64,000 bases of DNA from Providencia sp. R33 (GCF_019343475.1 NZ_CP072453.1:2108001-2172000); one strand, 5' to 3'. Shown: positions 54,191 through 63,480, counted from the first letter of the stretch. Notes: generated by a model from the sequence alone, not told the origin. Program-made: numbers and translations.

Positions 54191-55551
54191 CCGCACGTTT
54201 GGGACGCTGGATTGCCTCGCTTGATGATTTAGGATCGCGGATGAAAGGGATCCCGATGGTGCGCCGTTATGGTCGTTTAACCAAAATTACGGGGTTAGTT
54301 ATGGAAGCCGAGGGGATAAAAATGCCCCTCGGTGCCACCTGTTTTATTGAGCGTTCCATTAACGGCGGCACGGATGAAGTGGTTTGTGAGGTGGTCGGGT
54401 TTAACGGCCCACGCATGCTCCTGATGCCACTCGCCGATCTCGAAGGGATTGCGCCTGGTGCCCGTGTGTATGCACAATCAACAGGTGACGACGGCCAAAC
54501 CAGCCGCTTACTGCCGATTGGTAATGAATTGCTGGGTCGCGTATTGGATGCCCAAGGCACCCCCCTTGATGGTAAAGGGCCTTTAGAAGTGAAAACCCGA
54601 GCACCGCTCATCACGCCACCGATCAACCCGCTAGAGCGTACGCCGATTAGCAGCGTGCTGGATGTCGGTGTTCGCGCAATTAATGCCTTACTCACCGTTG
54701 GCCGTGGGCAGCGTATGGGCCTGTTTGCGGGCTCAGGTGTGGGTAAAAGTGTGCTTCTAGGTATGATGGCGCGGTTTACGCAAGCCGATATTATCGTGGT
54801 TGGTTTAATTGGTGAACGGGGACGTGAAGTTAAAGACTTTATCGAAAATATTTTAGGTGCAGAAGGCTTAAAACGAGCCGTCGTGGTTGCTGCACCTGCG
54901 GATGTTTCGCCGCTTTTGCGTATGCAAGGTGCCTCCTACGCCACACGTATTGCCGAATATTTTCGCGACCAAGGCCTAAGCGTATTGCTGATTATGGACT
55001 CACTCACCCGTTACAGCATGGCACAACGTGAAATTGCCCTTGCTGTAGGTGAGCCCCCTGCAACAAAAGGCTACCCACCGTCTGTTTTCGCTAAATTGCC
55101 TGCGCTCGTTGAACGTGCCGGTAACGGTAAAAATGGCGGCTCGATCACCGCGTTTTATACCGTATTGACCGAAGGGGATGACCAGCAAGACCCAATTGCA
55201 GACTCTGCTCGCGCTATTCTTGATGGGCACATTGTGCTTTCGCGCTCTTTAGCCGAGTCTGGGCACTACCCTGCTATTGATGTCGAAGCCTCTATAAGCC
55301 GTGCGATGACCGAATTAATTCCGAAGGAACACTATCGGAAGATTCAGCGGTTTAAACAATTAACGTCAAGCTACCAGCGTAACCGCGATTTAATCAACGT
55401 GGGGGCGTATGCCATGGGGAGCGACCCTATGTTGGATACCGCTATTCAGTATTACCCACGGATGTCGAAATTTTTGCAGCAAGATATTGATGAGCGTTGT
55501 GACTATCAAACCGCTTGCGAACAACTCATGCATGTTGTTCCCAACGAGTAA
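54187..55551 (+). CDS. fliI: Flagellum-specific ATPase FliI
   Basis: 454 residues from ATG 54187 (MTARLGRWIASL), coupled to fliH. F1-beta-like ATPase. Walker A FAGSGVGKSVLLG around 179-189 and Walker B LLIMDSLTRYS around 266-275; GLIGERGREVKDF carries the catalytic Glu. Forms the hexamer that powers substrate release at the export gate with FliH and FliJ. Eleven nt before fliJ. Confidence 0.96.
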   Translation: MTARLGRWIASLDDLGSRMKGIPMVRRYGRLTKITGLVMEAEGIKMPLGATCFIERSINGGTDEVVCEVVGFNGPRMLLMPLADLEGIAPGARVYAQSTGDDGQTSRLLPIGNELLGRVLDAQGTPLDGKGPLEVKTRAPLITPPINPLERTPISSVLDVGVRAINALLTVGRGQRMGLFAGSGVGKSVLLGMMARFTQADIIVVGLIGERGREVKDFIENILGAEGLKRAVVVAAPADVSPLLRMQGASYATRIAEYFRDQGLSVLLIMDSLTRYSMAQREIALAVGEPPATKGYPPSVFAKLPALVERAGNGKNGGSITAFYTVLTEGDDQQDPIADSARAILDGHIVLSRSLAESGHYPAIDVEASISRAMTELIPKEHYRKIQRFKQLTSSYQRNRDLINVGAYAMGSDPMLDTAIQYYPRMSKFLQQDIDERCDYQTACEQLMHVVPNE

Positions 55552-55562
55552 TGAGGGGATAA

Positions 55563-56006
55563 ATGGCCAAAAACAATGCGTTGGCAACTTTGCTCAGTTT
55601 AGCTGAGGAAGCCTCTGAAGAGGCCGCAAAAGTGTTAGCTCAAGTGCGCCAAACACACACGCAAATGGCGCAACAACTGAGCATGTTGGAAAACTATCAA
55701 TCTGAATACCGACAAAAGCTAAACCAAACGCTACACAGCGGTATGGCATCGGATAAGTGGCAGAATTACCAACAGTTTTTGGTCACATTAGAACTGACCA
55801 TCGAACAACAACAGCAGCAACTTAATGTATGGGAACAACGGGTTAACGATGCCAACCGCCATTGGCAAGAAAAACAGCAACGCGTCAATGCATTCGATAC
55901 CTTAATTCAACGCGCTGAACAAACTGAATACCAACGTCAAAATCGCTTAGAGCAAAAACAAATGGATGAATTTGCCCAACGCGCGACTTTACGGAGACCA
56001 CAATAG
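55563..56006 (+). CDS. fliJ: Flagellar export protein FliJ
   Basis: 147 residues, almost all helical coiled coil and Gln-rich (QQQQQLNVWEQRVNDANRHW). FliJ is the stalk-like partner of the FliI ring and a general export component. Identity rests on fold, length and position between fliI and fliK. GAGG ribosome site before ATG; fliK follows with no gap. Confidence 0.9.
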   Translation: MAKNNALATLLSLAEEASEEAAKVLAQVRQTHTQMAQQLSMLENYQSEYRQKLNQTLHSGMASDKWQNYQQFLVTLELTIEQQQQQLNVWEQRVNDANRHWQEKQQRVNAFDTLIQRAEQTEYQRQNRLEQKQMDEFAQRATLRRPQ

Positions 56007-57377
56007 ATGGACATCAACGCTAACAGCGTGCCAACACTTGCGCCTGCCAAAAACAGTAACGCGCAGCAACAAAATGAATCACGCATTGATGAAAACCAAG
56101 CCCCAGCGCTACCTTTCCAAGCGGTGCTGGATAACCAACAGCCTGCGCCTAAAGAAAGCACGGTGACCTCGCCTGTTGACGAAAAGTCAGTCAATAAAGA
56201 GATTGTTGATAATAAGCTGGCTGGTGCTAATGAAAAATCTGCTGAACCCGCCAGTGGCGTGCAAAAAAGTGCTGAAAACACCATCGAACAGTTGAATTTT
56301 AGCCGTAATTTGCGCCCAGATAGCGTACAAACCGCATTGAATGCCGATTTATTAACAGGTAAAGAAGCCAATGAGCAATCTTGGCTCAATAACTTAAAAC
56401 AATCGTTAAGCAATCAAGCCCAATTAACAGGGAAACCGTTGACAGCGCCAGAAGCGCATCCCACTCTTGGGGCATTTACCCAGCGTATGCAACAGCTTAA
56501 CCAAGGTACTCACGATGCGTTACCTGATGACGGCAAGCACCTCGAAGGTTCGCAATTGCAATTAGCGGGTGAAGACGAAGCTCCTGCTTTAGGCACCGTG
56601 ATTAAGAACGAAAAAGAAGAGCGCCGCGACCAACCGCTCTTTGCACTTGATAACCAACGTGATGTTCGTGGTAAAAACCTGACTCAGGACTTTATGCCGT
56701 TGAACAAAAAAGTCAGCGACAAAGACGCCCTTACTAACATGCAACCTCTGACGAATGAAACGTTAAGTCAAACAGCAAAAGGCGCGTTTACCTTGCAAAC
56801 GGACACTGGGGCATTTACCACCAGTGCCTCACAGCATACCTCCGCGCAGCCAATCAGTATGATGCCGACGGCCTCAACAGTTCAAGCGGCGACGATGAAT
56901 GCGCCAACCGCGGCCCCTACCCTGCATTTAAGCAGCCAATTAGGCAGTGAAGCATGGCAACAGCAATTGAGCCAGCACATGCTGTTTTTCTCACGCCAAG
57001 GGGTTTCACAAGCACAAATTCGTTTACACCCTGAAGAGTTAGGTTCGCTCAATGTGCATTTACGCATTGAAGACAACCAAGCGGTGATGCACTTTGTGTC
57101 GCCTCACAGCCATGTACGCGCAGCGATGGAATCGATGATGCCAGTCCTACGCAGTGCACTGCAAGAAAGTGGCATTCATTTGGCACAAGGCTCTGTGGGG
57201 CAGGAGAACTTAAACCACCAATCCGATGGTTCGCAACAAGGTTCACAACAGCAACACGATGGGCAAATTCAAGCAACACATCCGTCGGTCGGCGTGGTTG
57301 GCATCAGTGAGTCTAACGCCACTGTTTCTACGAAAACGACCCAAGTTCGCCAAGGTGGCATCAGTACCTTTGCATAA
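56007..57377 (+). CDS. fliK: Flagellar hook-length control protein FliK
   Basis: 456 residues. Low-complexity Gln/Asn/Thr/Ala-rich N-terminal ruler (about 1-310) and a conserved C-terminal switch domain (about 320-400) with QAQIRLHPEELGSLNVHLRI and AMESMMPVLRSALQESGI that acts on FlhB when the hook is complete. Last gene of the fliF run. A possible terminator with a long loop follows at 57392-57432. Confidence 0.93.
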   Translation: MDINANSVPTLAPAKNSNAQQQNESRIDENQAPALPFQAVLDNQQPAPKESTVTSPVDEKSVNKEIVDNKLAGANEKSAEPASGVQKSAENTIEQLNFSRNLRPDSVQTALNADLLTGKEANEQSWLNNLKQSLSNQAQLTGKPLTAPEAHPTLGAFTQRMQQLNQGTHDALPDDGKHLEGSQLQLAGEDEAPALGTVIKNEKEERRDQPLFALDNQRDVRGKNLTQDFMPLNKKVSDKDALTNMQPLTNETLSQTAKGAFTLQTDTGAFTTSASQHTSAQPISMMPTASTVQAATMNAPTAAPTLHLSSQLGSEAWQQQLSQHMLFFSRQGVSQAQIRLHPEELGSLNVHLRIEDNQAVMHFVSPHSHVRAAMESMMPVLRSALQESGIHLAQGSVGQENLNHQSDGSQQGSQQQHDGQIQATHPSVGVVGISESNATVSTKTTQVRQGGISTFA

Positions 57378-57391
57378 TTAATAAACAAAAT

Positions 57392-57432
57392 GCGGTGATT
57401 TCACAACTAAAGCGCCGAGTTACCGCCTTTTT
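57392..57432 (+). terminator. Possible terminator after fliK
   Basis: GCGGT and ACCGC pair across a 25-nt loop and are followed by CTTTTT. Weak stem; it would separate fliFGHIJK from fliLMNOPQR. Confidence 0.4.
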
Positions 57433-57541
57433 GTTTCGTTTTTCACTCCTTTAACTCTCAACAAGCAAGCCATAATGCTAGAGATCATAAAGAAAAAAAC
57501 CCATTTGGGTTTAGCATCCAAGAAACAGGAATTCAGCTAAC

Positions 57542-58018
57542 ATGTCGTCACGCAAAGAATCTAAACGTTCGAATAAAGGGTTGCTCATTCTGTTCGCCCT
57601 TGTTGCCCTCGCGGGTGCTGGTTTTGGTGGGTACACCTGGTGGACGACACAGCAAGGCCCTCAAGCGCTGAGTGAAGAAGAAAAGCGCCCAAATATGCCT
57701 CAACCAATCTTTATGGAATTAGAGCCATTTACGGTGAACTTAGCTGGCGTCGACGGCCCTGACCGTGTGCTCTATATCCACGTGACATTGCGCCTTGCGA
57801 ATGAAAAATCTCGCAAGCAACTTCATGAATACCTTCCTGAAGTTCGCAGTCGCTTACTGCTACTTTTATCAGAGCAAAAAGCCAAAAACATTGAAAATCA
57901 TGATGGTAAGTTGCAGCTAATGAAAGAAATTAAGCAAACACTCACTCCAACCCTGATCCCCGGCGATACCGATCAGGATATTTCCGATGTGTTATTTACG
58001 ACTTTTATTCTGCGGTAA
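57542..58018 (+). CDS. fliL: Flagellar basal body protein FliL
   Basis: 158 residues. One TM helix (about 13-32, GLLILFALVALAGAGFGGYTWW) and a periplasmic stomatin-like domain (FMELEPFTVNLAGVDGPDRVLYIHVTLRL). Associates with the stators and aids motor output. First gene of fliLMNOPQR; fliM starts 5 nt downstream. AGGAATTC-type ribosome site before the ATG. Confidence 0.93.
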   Translation: MSSRKESKRSNKGLLILFALVALAGAGFGGYTWWTTQQGPQALSEEEKRPNMPQPIFMELEPFTVNLAGVDGPDRVLYIHVTLRLANEKSRKQLHEYLPEVRSRLLLLLSEQKAKNIENHDGKLQLMKEIKQTLTPTLIPGDTDQDISDVLFTTFILR

Positions 58019-58023
58019 TATTC

Positions 58024-59031
58024 ATGAGCGATAATATTTTATCTCAGGCTGAAATTGATGCGCTTCTTAATGATGATGCGCCATCAAGCAATACGCCTGC
58101 ACCTGAAATGCAAGGGAAAGACCACGTTCGCCCTTACGACCCGAATACCCAACGTCGGGTTATTCGTGAGCGTATGCAGTCCCTTGAAATCATTAATGAG
58201 CGTTTCGCTCGTCAGTTCCGCATGGGTCTGTTTAACATGTTGCGCCGTAGCCCCGACATCACCGTCGGCGGTATTAAAATCGAGCCTTATCATGAATTTG
58301 CTCGTAACTTACCGGTGCCAACAAACTTAAACCTGATCCACATGCCACCGTTGCGAGGCACTGCCCTATTTACCTTCGAACCTGCGTTAGTCTATATAGC
58401 CGTTGATAACTTATTTGGTGGCGATGGCCGTTTCCCTGTTCGCCAAGAAGGTAAAGAGTTTACCAATACCGAACAGCGCATTATTAATCGCATGTTGAAA
58501 TTAGCACTGGGCGCTTACCGTGATGCCTGGAAGCCCATTGCCGATATCGAAGTGGAATATGTGCGCTCCGAAGTGCAAGTTAAATTTACCAATATCACCA
58601 CCTCGCCAAACGACATTGTCGTCACGACCCCATTTTTAGTTGAAATTGGTAACACGGTGGGTGAATTCAGTATTTGTATCCCTATTGCCATGATTGAGCC
58701 GTTGCGTGAGCGTTTAATCAACCCACCAGTGGAACAAGGGCATCAGGAAAATGAAGCGTGGGTCTCTAACCTTGTGACCCAAGTGAAACGTTCTGAACTT
58801 GAGTTGGTTGCCAACTTTGTTGACATTCCAATGCGAATTTCTCGCTTACTGCAACTGCAAAAAGGGGATGTCATCCCTATTGAGAAGCCAGACCGCCTGA
58901 TGGTGAATGTCGATGGCGTGCCTGTCTTAACCAGTCAATACGGCACCCAAAATGGCCAATATGCGTTGCGTGTAGAACATTTGATTAACCCTGTTTTAAA
59001 CACTCTAGATGAGGAAAGTACCAATGAGTGA
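58024..59031 (+). CDS. fliM: Flagellar motor switch protein FliM
   Basis: 335 residues. N-terminal LSQAEIDALLNDD is the CheY-P-binding peptide; the middle CheC-like domain includes RRSPDITVGGIKIEPYHEFARNLPVPTNLN (with the GGxG region), and the C-domain is FliN-like. Part of the cytoplasmic C ring that sets rotation direction. Its stop overlaps the start of fliN. Confidence 0.95.
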   Translation: MSDNILSQAEIDALLNDDAPSSNTPAPEMQGKDHVRPYDPNTQRRVIRERMQSLEIINERFARQFRMGLFNMLRRSPDITVGGIKIEPYHEFARNLPVPTNLNLIHMPPLRGTALFTFEPALVYIAVDNLFGGDGRFPVRQEGKEFTNTEQRIINRMLKLALGAYRDAWKPIADIEVEYVRSEVQVKFTNITTSPNDIVVTTPFLVEIGNTVGEFSICIPIAMIEPLRERLINPPVEQGHQENEAWVSNLVTQVKRSELELVANFVDIPMRISRLLQLQKGDVIPIEKPDRLMVNVDGVPVLTSQYGTQNGQYALRVEHLINPVLNTLDEESTNE

Positions 59032-59440
59032 GGCGAAGAACTCTCCTGATGCATCAACCAATCACGACAGTGAAGACCTGTGGGCTGAAGCGTTAGAACA
59101 GCAAAAAAAAGCGGAATCCGCCTCTGCTGGTGCACAGGCCTTTGATAACTTTGATGGGCAAAACCCATTAAATCAGTTATCCGATATCGACATGATTATG
59201 GATATTCCCGTTCGCCTATCGGTTGAGCTGGGTCGCACAAAAATGACCATTAAAAAGCTGCTGAGTTTATCCCAAGGTTCCGTAGTGTCTTTAGACGGTT
59301 TAGCGGGCGAGCCACTGGATATTTTAATCAACGGTTATTTAATTGCGCAGGGTGAAGTGGTCGTGGTTTCAGATAATTACGGTATTCGTATTACTGACAT
59401 CATTACGCCATCAGAACGTATGCGCCGCTTGAGCCGTTAA
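59024..59440 (+). CDS. fliN: Flagellar motor switch protein FliN
   Basis: 138 residues from ATG 59024 (MSEAKNSPDAS), overlapping the fliM end; the frame also runs upstream in fliM. The SpoA domain (about 55-135) has MDIPVRLSVELGRTKMTIKKLLSL and NGYLIAQGEVVVVSDNYGIRIT. C-ring component and docking site for FliH. Fliftteen-odd nt before fliO. Confidence 0.95.
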   Translation: MSEAKNSPDASTNHDSEDLWAEALEQQKKAESASAGAQAFDNFDGQNPLNQLSDIDMIMDIPVRLSVELGRTKMTIKKLLSLSQGSVVSLDGLAGEPLDILINGYLIAQGEVVVVSDNYGIRITDIITPSERMRRLSR

Positions 59441-59459
59441 GATACAAGGGCAATTGCCA

Positions 59460-59924
59460 ATGACGATGTTTTCGCAAATCGAGCCAGTGACGCCAGCGCA
59501 AACGGCACCTTTTTTATCCAATACGATTGCGCACAGTGAACCCAATGCACCCGCCATTAACCAAAACGATAGCTTGGTGCAAATTTCAGGTTCGCTCGGC
59601 GGTATTATTTTGCTGATCCTAGCAGGTGCTTGGTTGGTGAAAAAGCTAGGGTTCGCGCCGAAGAAATTTGGCAAAGACTCACTGGTGAAAGTCAAAAGCA
59701 GTTGCTCATTAGGCAATAAAGAACGGGTTGTGGTGGTCGAAGTAAATAACGAATGTTTGGTTCTCGGGGTGACAGCGCAAAGTATCAATGTGCTGCATCA
59801 ATATCCTGCACAAACTGAACATTTGCCCGTTTTAACCAATGAGCCACTGACTTTCCAATCTGTTTTCAAGAAAAAACAAGATGCTGCGAACCTTGCGGCG
59901 TCAGTGACTCCTTTGTATAAGTAG
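59460..59924 (+). CDS. fliO: Flagellar biogenesis protein FliO
   Basis: 154 residues from ATG 59460 (ATG 59466 also possible; TTG 59454 opens the frame). One TM helix (about 40-60, GSLGGIILLILAGAWLVKKLGF) and a cytoplasmic beta domain (VKVKSSCSLGNKERVVVVEVNNECLVLGVT). Acts as a scaffold for FliP pentamer assembly. Longer at both ends than E. coli FliO (about 121). Confidence 0.9.
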   Translation: MTMFSQIEPVTPAQTAPFLSNTIAHSEPNAPAINQNDSLVQISGSLGGIILLILAGAWLVKKLGFAPKKFGKDSLVKVKSSCSLGNKERVVVVEVNNECLVLGVTAQSINVLHQYPAQTEHLPVLTNEPLTFQSVFKKKQDAANLAASVTPLYK

Positions 59925-59936
59925 CCGGAAGCTCGC

Positions 59937-60680
59937 ATGTTACCTGTAAAAAACTCGCTGTTCGTTGCTGCGCTTCTGTTTGCTTTACCCAATTCTGCTT
60001 TTGCAGCATTACCCGCGGTTATCAGCCATAGCTTGGCTGATGGCGGGCAAACTTGGTCGTTACCCGTCCAAACCTTACTGTTTTTAACGTTATTGGGCTT
60101 TATTCCCGCTTTACTGTTAATGATGACCAGCTTTACGCGCATCATTATCGTGCTGGGGTTACTGCGAAACGCATTAGGGACGCCATCCGCCCCACCTAAC
60201 CAAGTGTTGCTCGGCTTAGCGCTTTTTCTGACGTTTTTCGTGATGTCCCCTGTGGCTGACCAAGTCTATCGCGAAGCGTATCAACCCTTTAGCGAAGATA
60301 AAATCAGCCTTGAAACGGCGCTGGAAAAAGGCACTGCACCACTACGCACCTTTATGTTAGGGCAAACCCGTGAATCTGACCTTGCGTTATTCGCACGTAT
60401 CGCCAAAGTAGGCGATATCCAAGAGGCCAAAGACGTGCCGCTGCGCATTTTAGTCCCTGCGTTTATTACCAGTGAGCTAAAAACTGCATTTCAGATTGGT
60501 TTTACGATTTTTATTCCGTTTTTGATCATTGACTTAGTGGTCGCCAGCGTCTTGATGGCACTGGGGATGATGATGGTTCCCCCAGCAACAGTTTCATTGC
60601 CATTTAAGCTGATGTTATTTGTTCTCGTCGATGGCTGGCAATTATTGCTTGGCTCATTATCGCAAAGCTTTTTTAATTAG
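59937..60680 (+). CDS. fliP: Flagellar export gate protein FliP
   Basis: 247 residues. Cleavable signal peptide (to NSAFA), unusual for an inner-membrane export protein but normal for FliP. Four TM segments with MMTSFTRIIIVLGLLRNALGTPSAPPNQVL and VPAFITSELKTAFQIGFTIFIPFLIIDLVVAS. Pentamer at the core of the FliPQR export channel. Twelve nt after fliO, 8 before fliQ. Confidence 0.96.
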   Translation: MLPVKNSLFVAALLFALPNSAFAALPAVISHSLADGGQTWSLPVQTLLFLTLLGFIPALLLMMTSFTRIIIVLGLLRNALGTPSAPPNQVLLGLALFLTFFVMSPVADQVYREAYQPFSEDKISLETALEKGTAPLRTFMLGQTRESDLALFARIAKVGDIQEAKDVPLRILVPAFITSELKTAFQIGFTIFIPFLIIDLVVASVLMALGMMMVPPATVSLPFKLMLFVLVDGWQLLLGSLSQSFFN

Positions 60681-60688
60681 GAGCAATT

Positions 60689-60958
60689 ATGACACCTGAA
60701 TCCGTAATGGCGATGGGAACAGAAGCGATGAAAATTGCGTTGATGCTAGCAGCGCCGCTATTACTTGCTGCCCTTGCGGCAGGTTTAATTATCAGCTTGC
60801 TACAAGCTGCGACCCAAGTTAACGAGATGACGTTATCTTTTATTCCCAAAATTTTGTCGGTAATTTCGGTGATCATTATTGCTGGCCCATGGATGCTCAA
60901 TCTATTGATTGATTACATGCGTACGTTGCTCAGTAATTTACCCTTTATGATTGGCTAA
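60689..60958 (+). CDS. fliQ: Flagellar export gate protein FliQ
   Basis: 89 residues, two hydrophobic helices in the FliQ hairpin (AAPLLLAALAAGLIISLLQAATQVNEMTLSFIPKIL). Four copies wrap the FliP-FliR channel. AGGAG ribosome site before the ATG. Two nt before fliR. Confidence 0.95.
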   Translation: MTPESVMAMGTEAMKIALMLAAPLLLAALAAGLIISLLQAATQVNEMTLSFIPKILSVISVIIIAGPWMLNLLIDYMRTLLSNLPFMIG

Positions 60959-60960
60959 CA

Positions 60961-61740
60961 ATGTTAACCATTACCAGCGAAACCCTGACCCTTTGGCTCA
61001 GCCAAGGTTTTTACCCGTTTATACGCCTCTTAGCGCTGCTGGGTACAGCGCCTTTTTTCAATGAAAAACAGTCTATTACCAAAGTTCGTGTTGCCCTCGC
61101 CTTTTTTGTCGTGTTAATTGTTTCCCCGCAACTTCCCGTCGTGAATATTCCGTTATTTTCGGCAATGGGCTTATGGGTGATTGTGCAACAAATGGTGATT
61201 GGCGTCGCGATGGGCCTAACGATGCAAATGGCGTTTGCCGCCGTTCGTCATGCAGGGGAAGTGATTGGTTTACAGATGGGGTTATCGTTCGCCACCTTTT
61301 TTGACCCAACGGGTGGCCCAAACATGCCAATTTTAGGGCGTATTTTTAACGTGATCACGATTTTGTTGTTTCTCGCCTTTGATGGCCATTTATGGCTGAT
61401 TTATATTGTTGTGAACTCATTTGAGCTGATCCCCATTCAAACCAATCCCCTTAACCGCGACGGTTTTTGGGTATTTGCACAATTTGCAAACACTATATTT
61501 ATTAATGGGTTAATGCTAGCCTTACCCTTTATCACGCTGTTTTTGATCCTCAACCTCGCACTGGGTATTCTCAACCGTATGACCCCACAACTCTCCGTTT
61601 TCGTGGTTGGTTTTCCGCTCACCCTGACCATCGGTATCAGCATGTTAGGGTTAATTATCTCCATCCTCCCCCGCTATACCGAACGCCTTATCCACCAAGC
61701 GTTCGAGCAACTTTCACTAATGTTTAATTTGTTTGTTTGA
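60961..61740 (+). CDS. fliR: Flagellar export gate protein FliR
   Basis: 259 residues, six or more TM segments. FliR signatures: YPFIRLLALLGTAPFFNEKQ, GEVIGLQMGLSFATFFDPTGGPNMP and FNLFV end. One copy completes the FliP5Q4R1 gate. Last gene of fliLMNOPQR; the stop at 61738-61740 is followed by an AT-rich gap leading to the CRISPR array. Confidence 0.95.
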   Translation: MLTITSETLTLWLSQGFYPFIRLLALLGTAPFFNEKQSITKVRVALAFFVVLIVSPQLPVVNIPLFSAMGLWVIVQQMVIGVAMGLTMQMAFAAVRHAGEVIGLQMGLSFATFFDPTGGPNMPILGRIFNVITILLFLAFDGHLWLIYIVVNSFELIPIQTNPLNRDGFWVFAQFANTIFINGLMLALPFITLFLILNLALGILNRMTPQLSVFVVGFPLTLTIGISMLGLIISILPRYTERLIHQAFEQLSLMFNLFV

Positions 61741-61896
61741 GTATTGGTATTTAGTTAATGACCTATTCACACATTATCAGAACCCTTTTTTGAACCTGAT
61801 AATTAACGTAAACCAAGAAAAATTGATGATGATTTCCATATAATTCCCCCTTATTAAACTGTTAAAACCCGTTTCTTGTTTCAGGGTTGTTGCTGT

Positions 61897-61971
61897 AGTT
61901 GAAGCTGCCTGCATGGCAGCGATAAATACCCGCATCTTGTTTCATTTCTAAGCTATTACGAGATAGTGACA
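61897..61971. repeat. Two decayed CRISPR-repeat-like sequences beyond the array
   Basis: GAAGCTGCCTGCATGGCAGCG (about 61901-61921) keeps the stem of the I-F repeat, and TTTCTAAGCT (61945-61954) with TAGTGAC (61964-61970) keeps its two ends. They lie 150-220 bp past the last recognisable repeat with wrong spacing. They may be fossils of an older trailer or chance resemblance. Confidence 0.4.
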
Positions 61972-62119
61972 AGATGTATTTCGTGTTAAACACATCACTA
62001 ACCTAATCAAGAAATTCGCTTAAATAAATATCAATTATTGATAGGCAAAGTTAATAATTGATCAGCTAATAGGATAGGATAAATAGATTTTATTATGAGC
62101 AACGGCCTTCTAAGCCGTA

Positions 62120-63350
62120 GTACTAGGCTGCCTATGTGGCAGTGAACCACGATTCAAAGTGAAAGAAGATGACCCGAAATTTCTAAGCTGCCTGTGCGGC
62201 AGTGAACATTTTGGGGAAGAGGGGAAAACTTTCTAGGGGTTTCTAAGCTGCCTGTACGGCAGTGAACCTCTGTTTCTCTCTATCACGGTCATATGCAACT
62301 TTCTAAGCTGCCTGTACGGCAGTGAACATAATCGGATATGTATTACTCATGCTAATACATTTCTAAGCTGCCTATACGGCAGTGAACTGGGGGGAGTTGA
62401 ATTGCACCTCGCGCCGCTATTTCTAAGCTGCCTATGCGGCAGTGAACAATGTTAATTCAGGAGCAACAAAATGCAGATATTTCTAAGCTGCCTGTGCGGC
62501 AGTGAACCATCAACTCTGGAAAGAACACATATACAGACATTTCTAAGCTGCCTGTGCGGCAGTGAACTGTCCGTGACCTCTTACAACGGGCAGATGGCTT
62601 TTCTAAGCTGCCTGTGCGGCAGTGAACTTCTACTATCGCATGGCAGATGCAATGTTAAATTTCTAAGCTGCCTGTGCGGCAGTGAACAAACCATCTCTCA
62701 ACGTGTAAAAAGTCGGCGATTTCTAAGCTGCCTGTGCGGCAGTGAACGGTATTTAAGTGACAAAGAAATAGCTCTGTTTTTTTCTAAGCTGCCTGTGCGG
62801 CAGTGAACCTAGGCATGAATAGTGCGCAAATTGATAATAATTTCTAAGCTGCCTGTGCGGCAGTGAACCTCCTTGAGTTTCATGTATTCGCTTGTGTGTG
62901 TTTCTAAGCTGCCTGTGCGGCAGTGAACCTCAGGGTGCTGGGGAGTCAAAATATTATAAATTTCTAAGCTGCCTGTGCGGCAGTGAACTTTAATATCAGT
63001 AGGTTGCGTGACTTGTTCTGTTTCTAAGCTGCCTGTGCGGCAGTGAACTAAATCACGCTGTGGCTGCTTTCTGTTTTCACCTTTCTAAGCTGCCTGTGCG
63101 GCAGTGAACCCTCCTGCTACAGAGTGATTGTAATCTGTAGGTTTCTAAGCTGCCTGTGCGGCAGTGAACATTTCTCAAGCATATCGAACATGTTCTTTAG
63201 AGTTTCTAAGCTGCCTGTGCGGCAGTGAACCTTTAGTGGCGCTCAAACTGGCTCAATGGGATTTTCTAAGCTGCCTGTGCGGCAGTGAACATTTGGGAGC
63301 TTAGGCTCCCTTTTTTATTTGATTTCTAAGCTGCCTGTGCGGCAGTGAAC
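62120..63350 (-). CRISPR. Type I-F CRISPR array, 21 repeats and 20 spacers
   Basis: 28-bp repeats every 60-61 bp. On the transcribed minus strand they begin GTTCACTGCCGCACAGGC and end AGCTTAGAAA, the type I-F repeat. Spacers are 32 bp except three of 33 (62748, 63049, 63170). The stem CTGCC/GGCAG is constant while its loop is GCACA in the 15 leader-side repeats and GTACA, GTATA or GCATA in older ones; the trailer-end repeat (62120-62147) has five changes. The leader is therefore on the right, next to cas6f, which is transcribed in the same direction. Confidence 0.98.
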
Positions 63351-63480
63351 TATAAATCTCAAAACAAAAAACAAGCTATAACAATTAGTTAAGGGTATTT
63401 ATTAAAAAATACCCTTTTATTTCATCAATTATATAGCTTGTTGATTTTACTGCTTATTTTTAAAGAGCCAAAAACAAAGG
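63351..63480 (-). promoter_or_regulatory. CRISPR leader and cas6f terminator
   Basis: 130-bp AT-rich leader between cas6f and the first repeat. AACAAGCTATA (63370-63380) pairs with TATAGCTTGTT (63432-63442), and inside that AAGGGTATTT (63391-63400) pairs with AAATACCCTT (63407-63416), with T/A runs that make a terminator for cas6f. A minus-strand TATAAT lies at 63433-63428. Confidence 0.75.

Noticed and set aside
61897..61924. Tn7-like CAST atypical repeat
   Set aside because: No transposase (tnsABC, tniQ) genes or attachment site are seen, so a decayed ordinary repeat is the simpler reading.
62471..62806. Plus-strand ORF with repeated FLSCLCGSE units
   Set aside because: It is a translation of CRISPR repeats and spacers (one repeat per 20 codons) and has no ribosome site.
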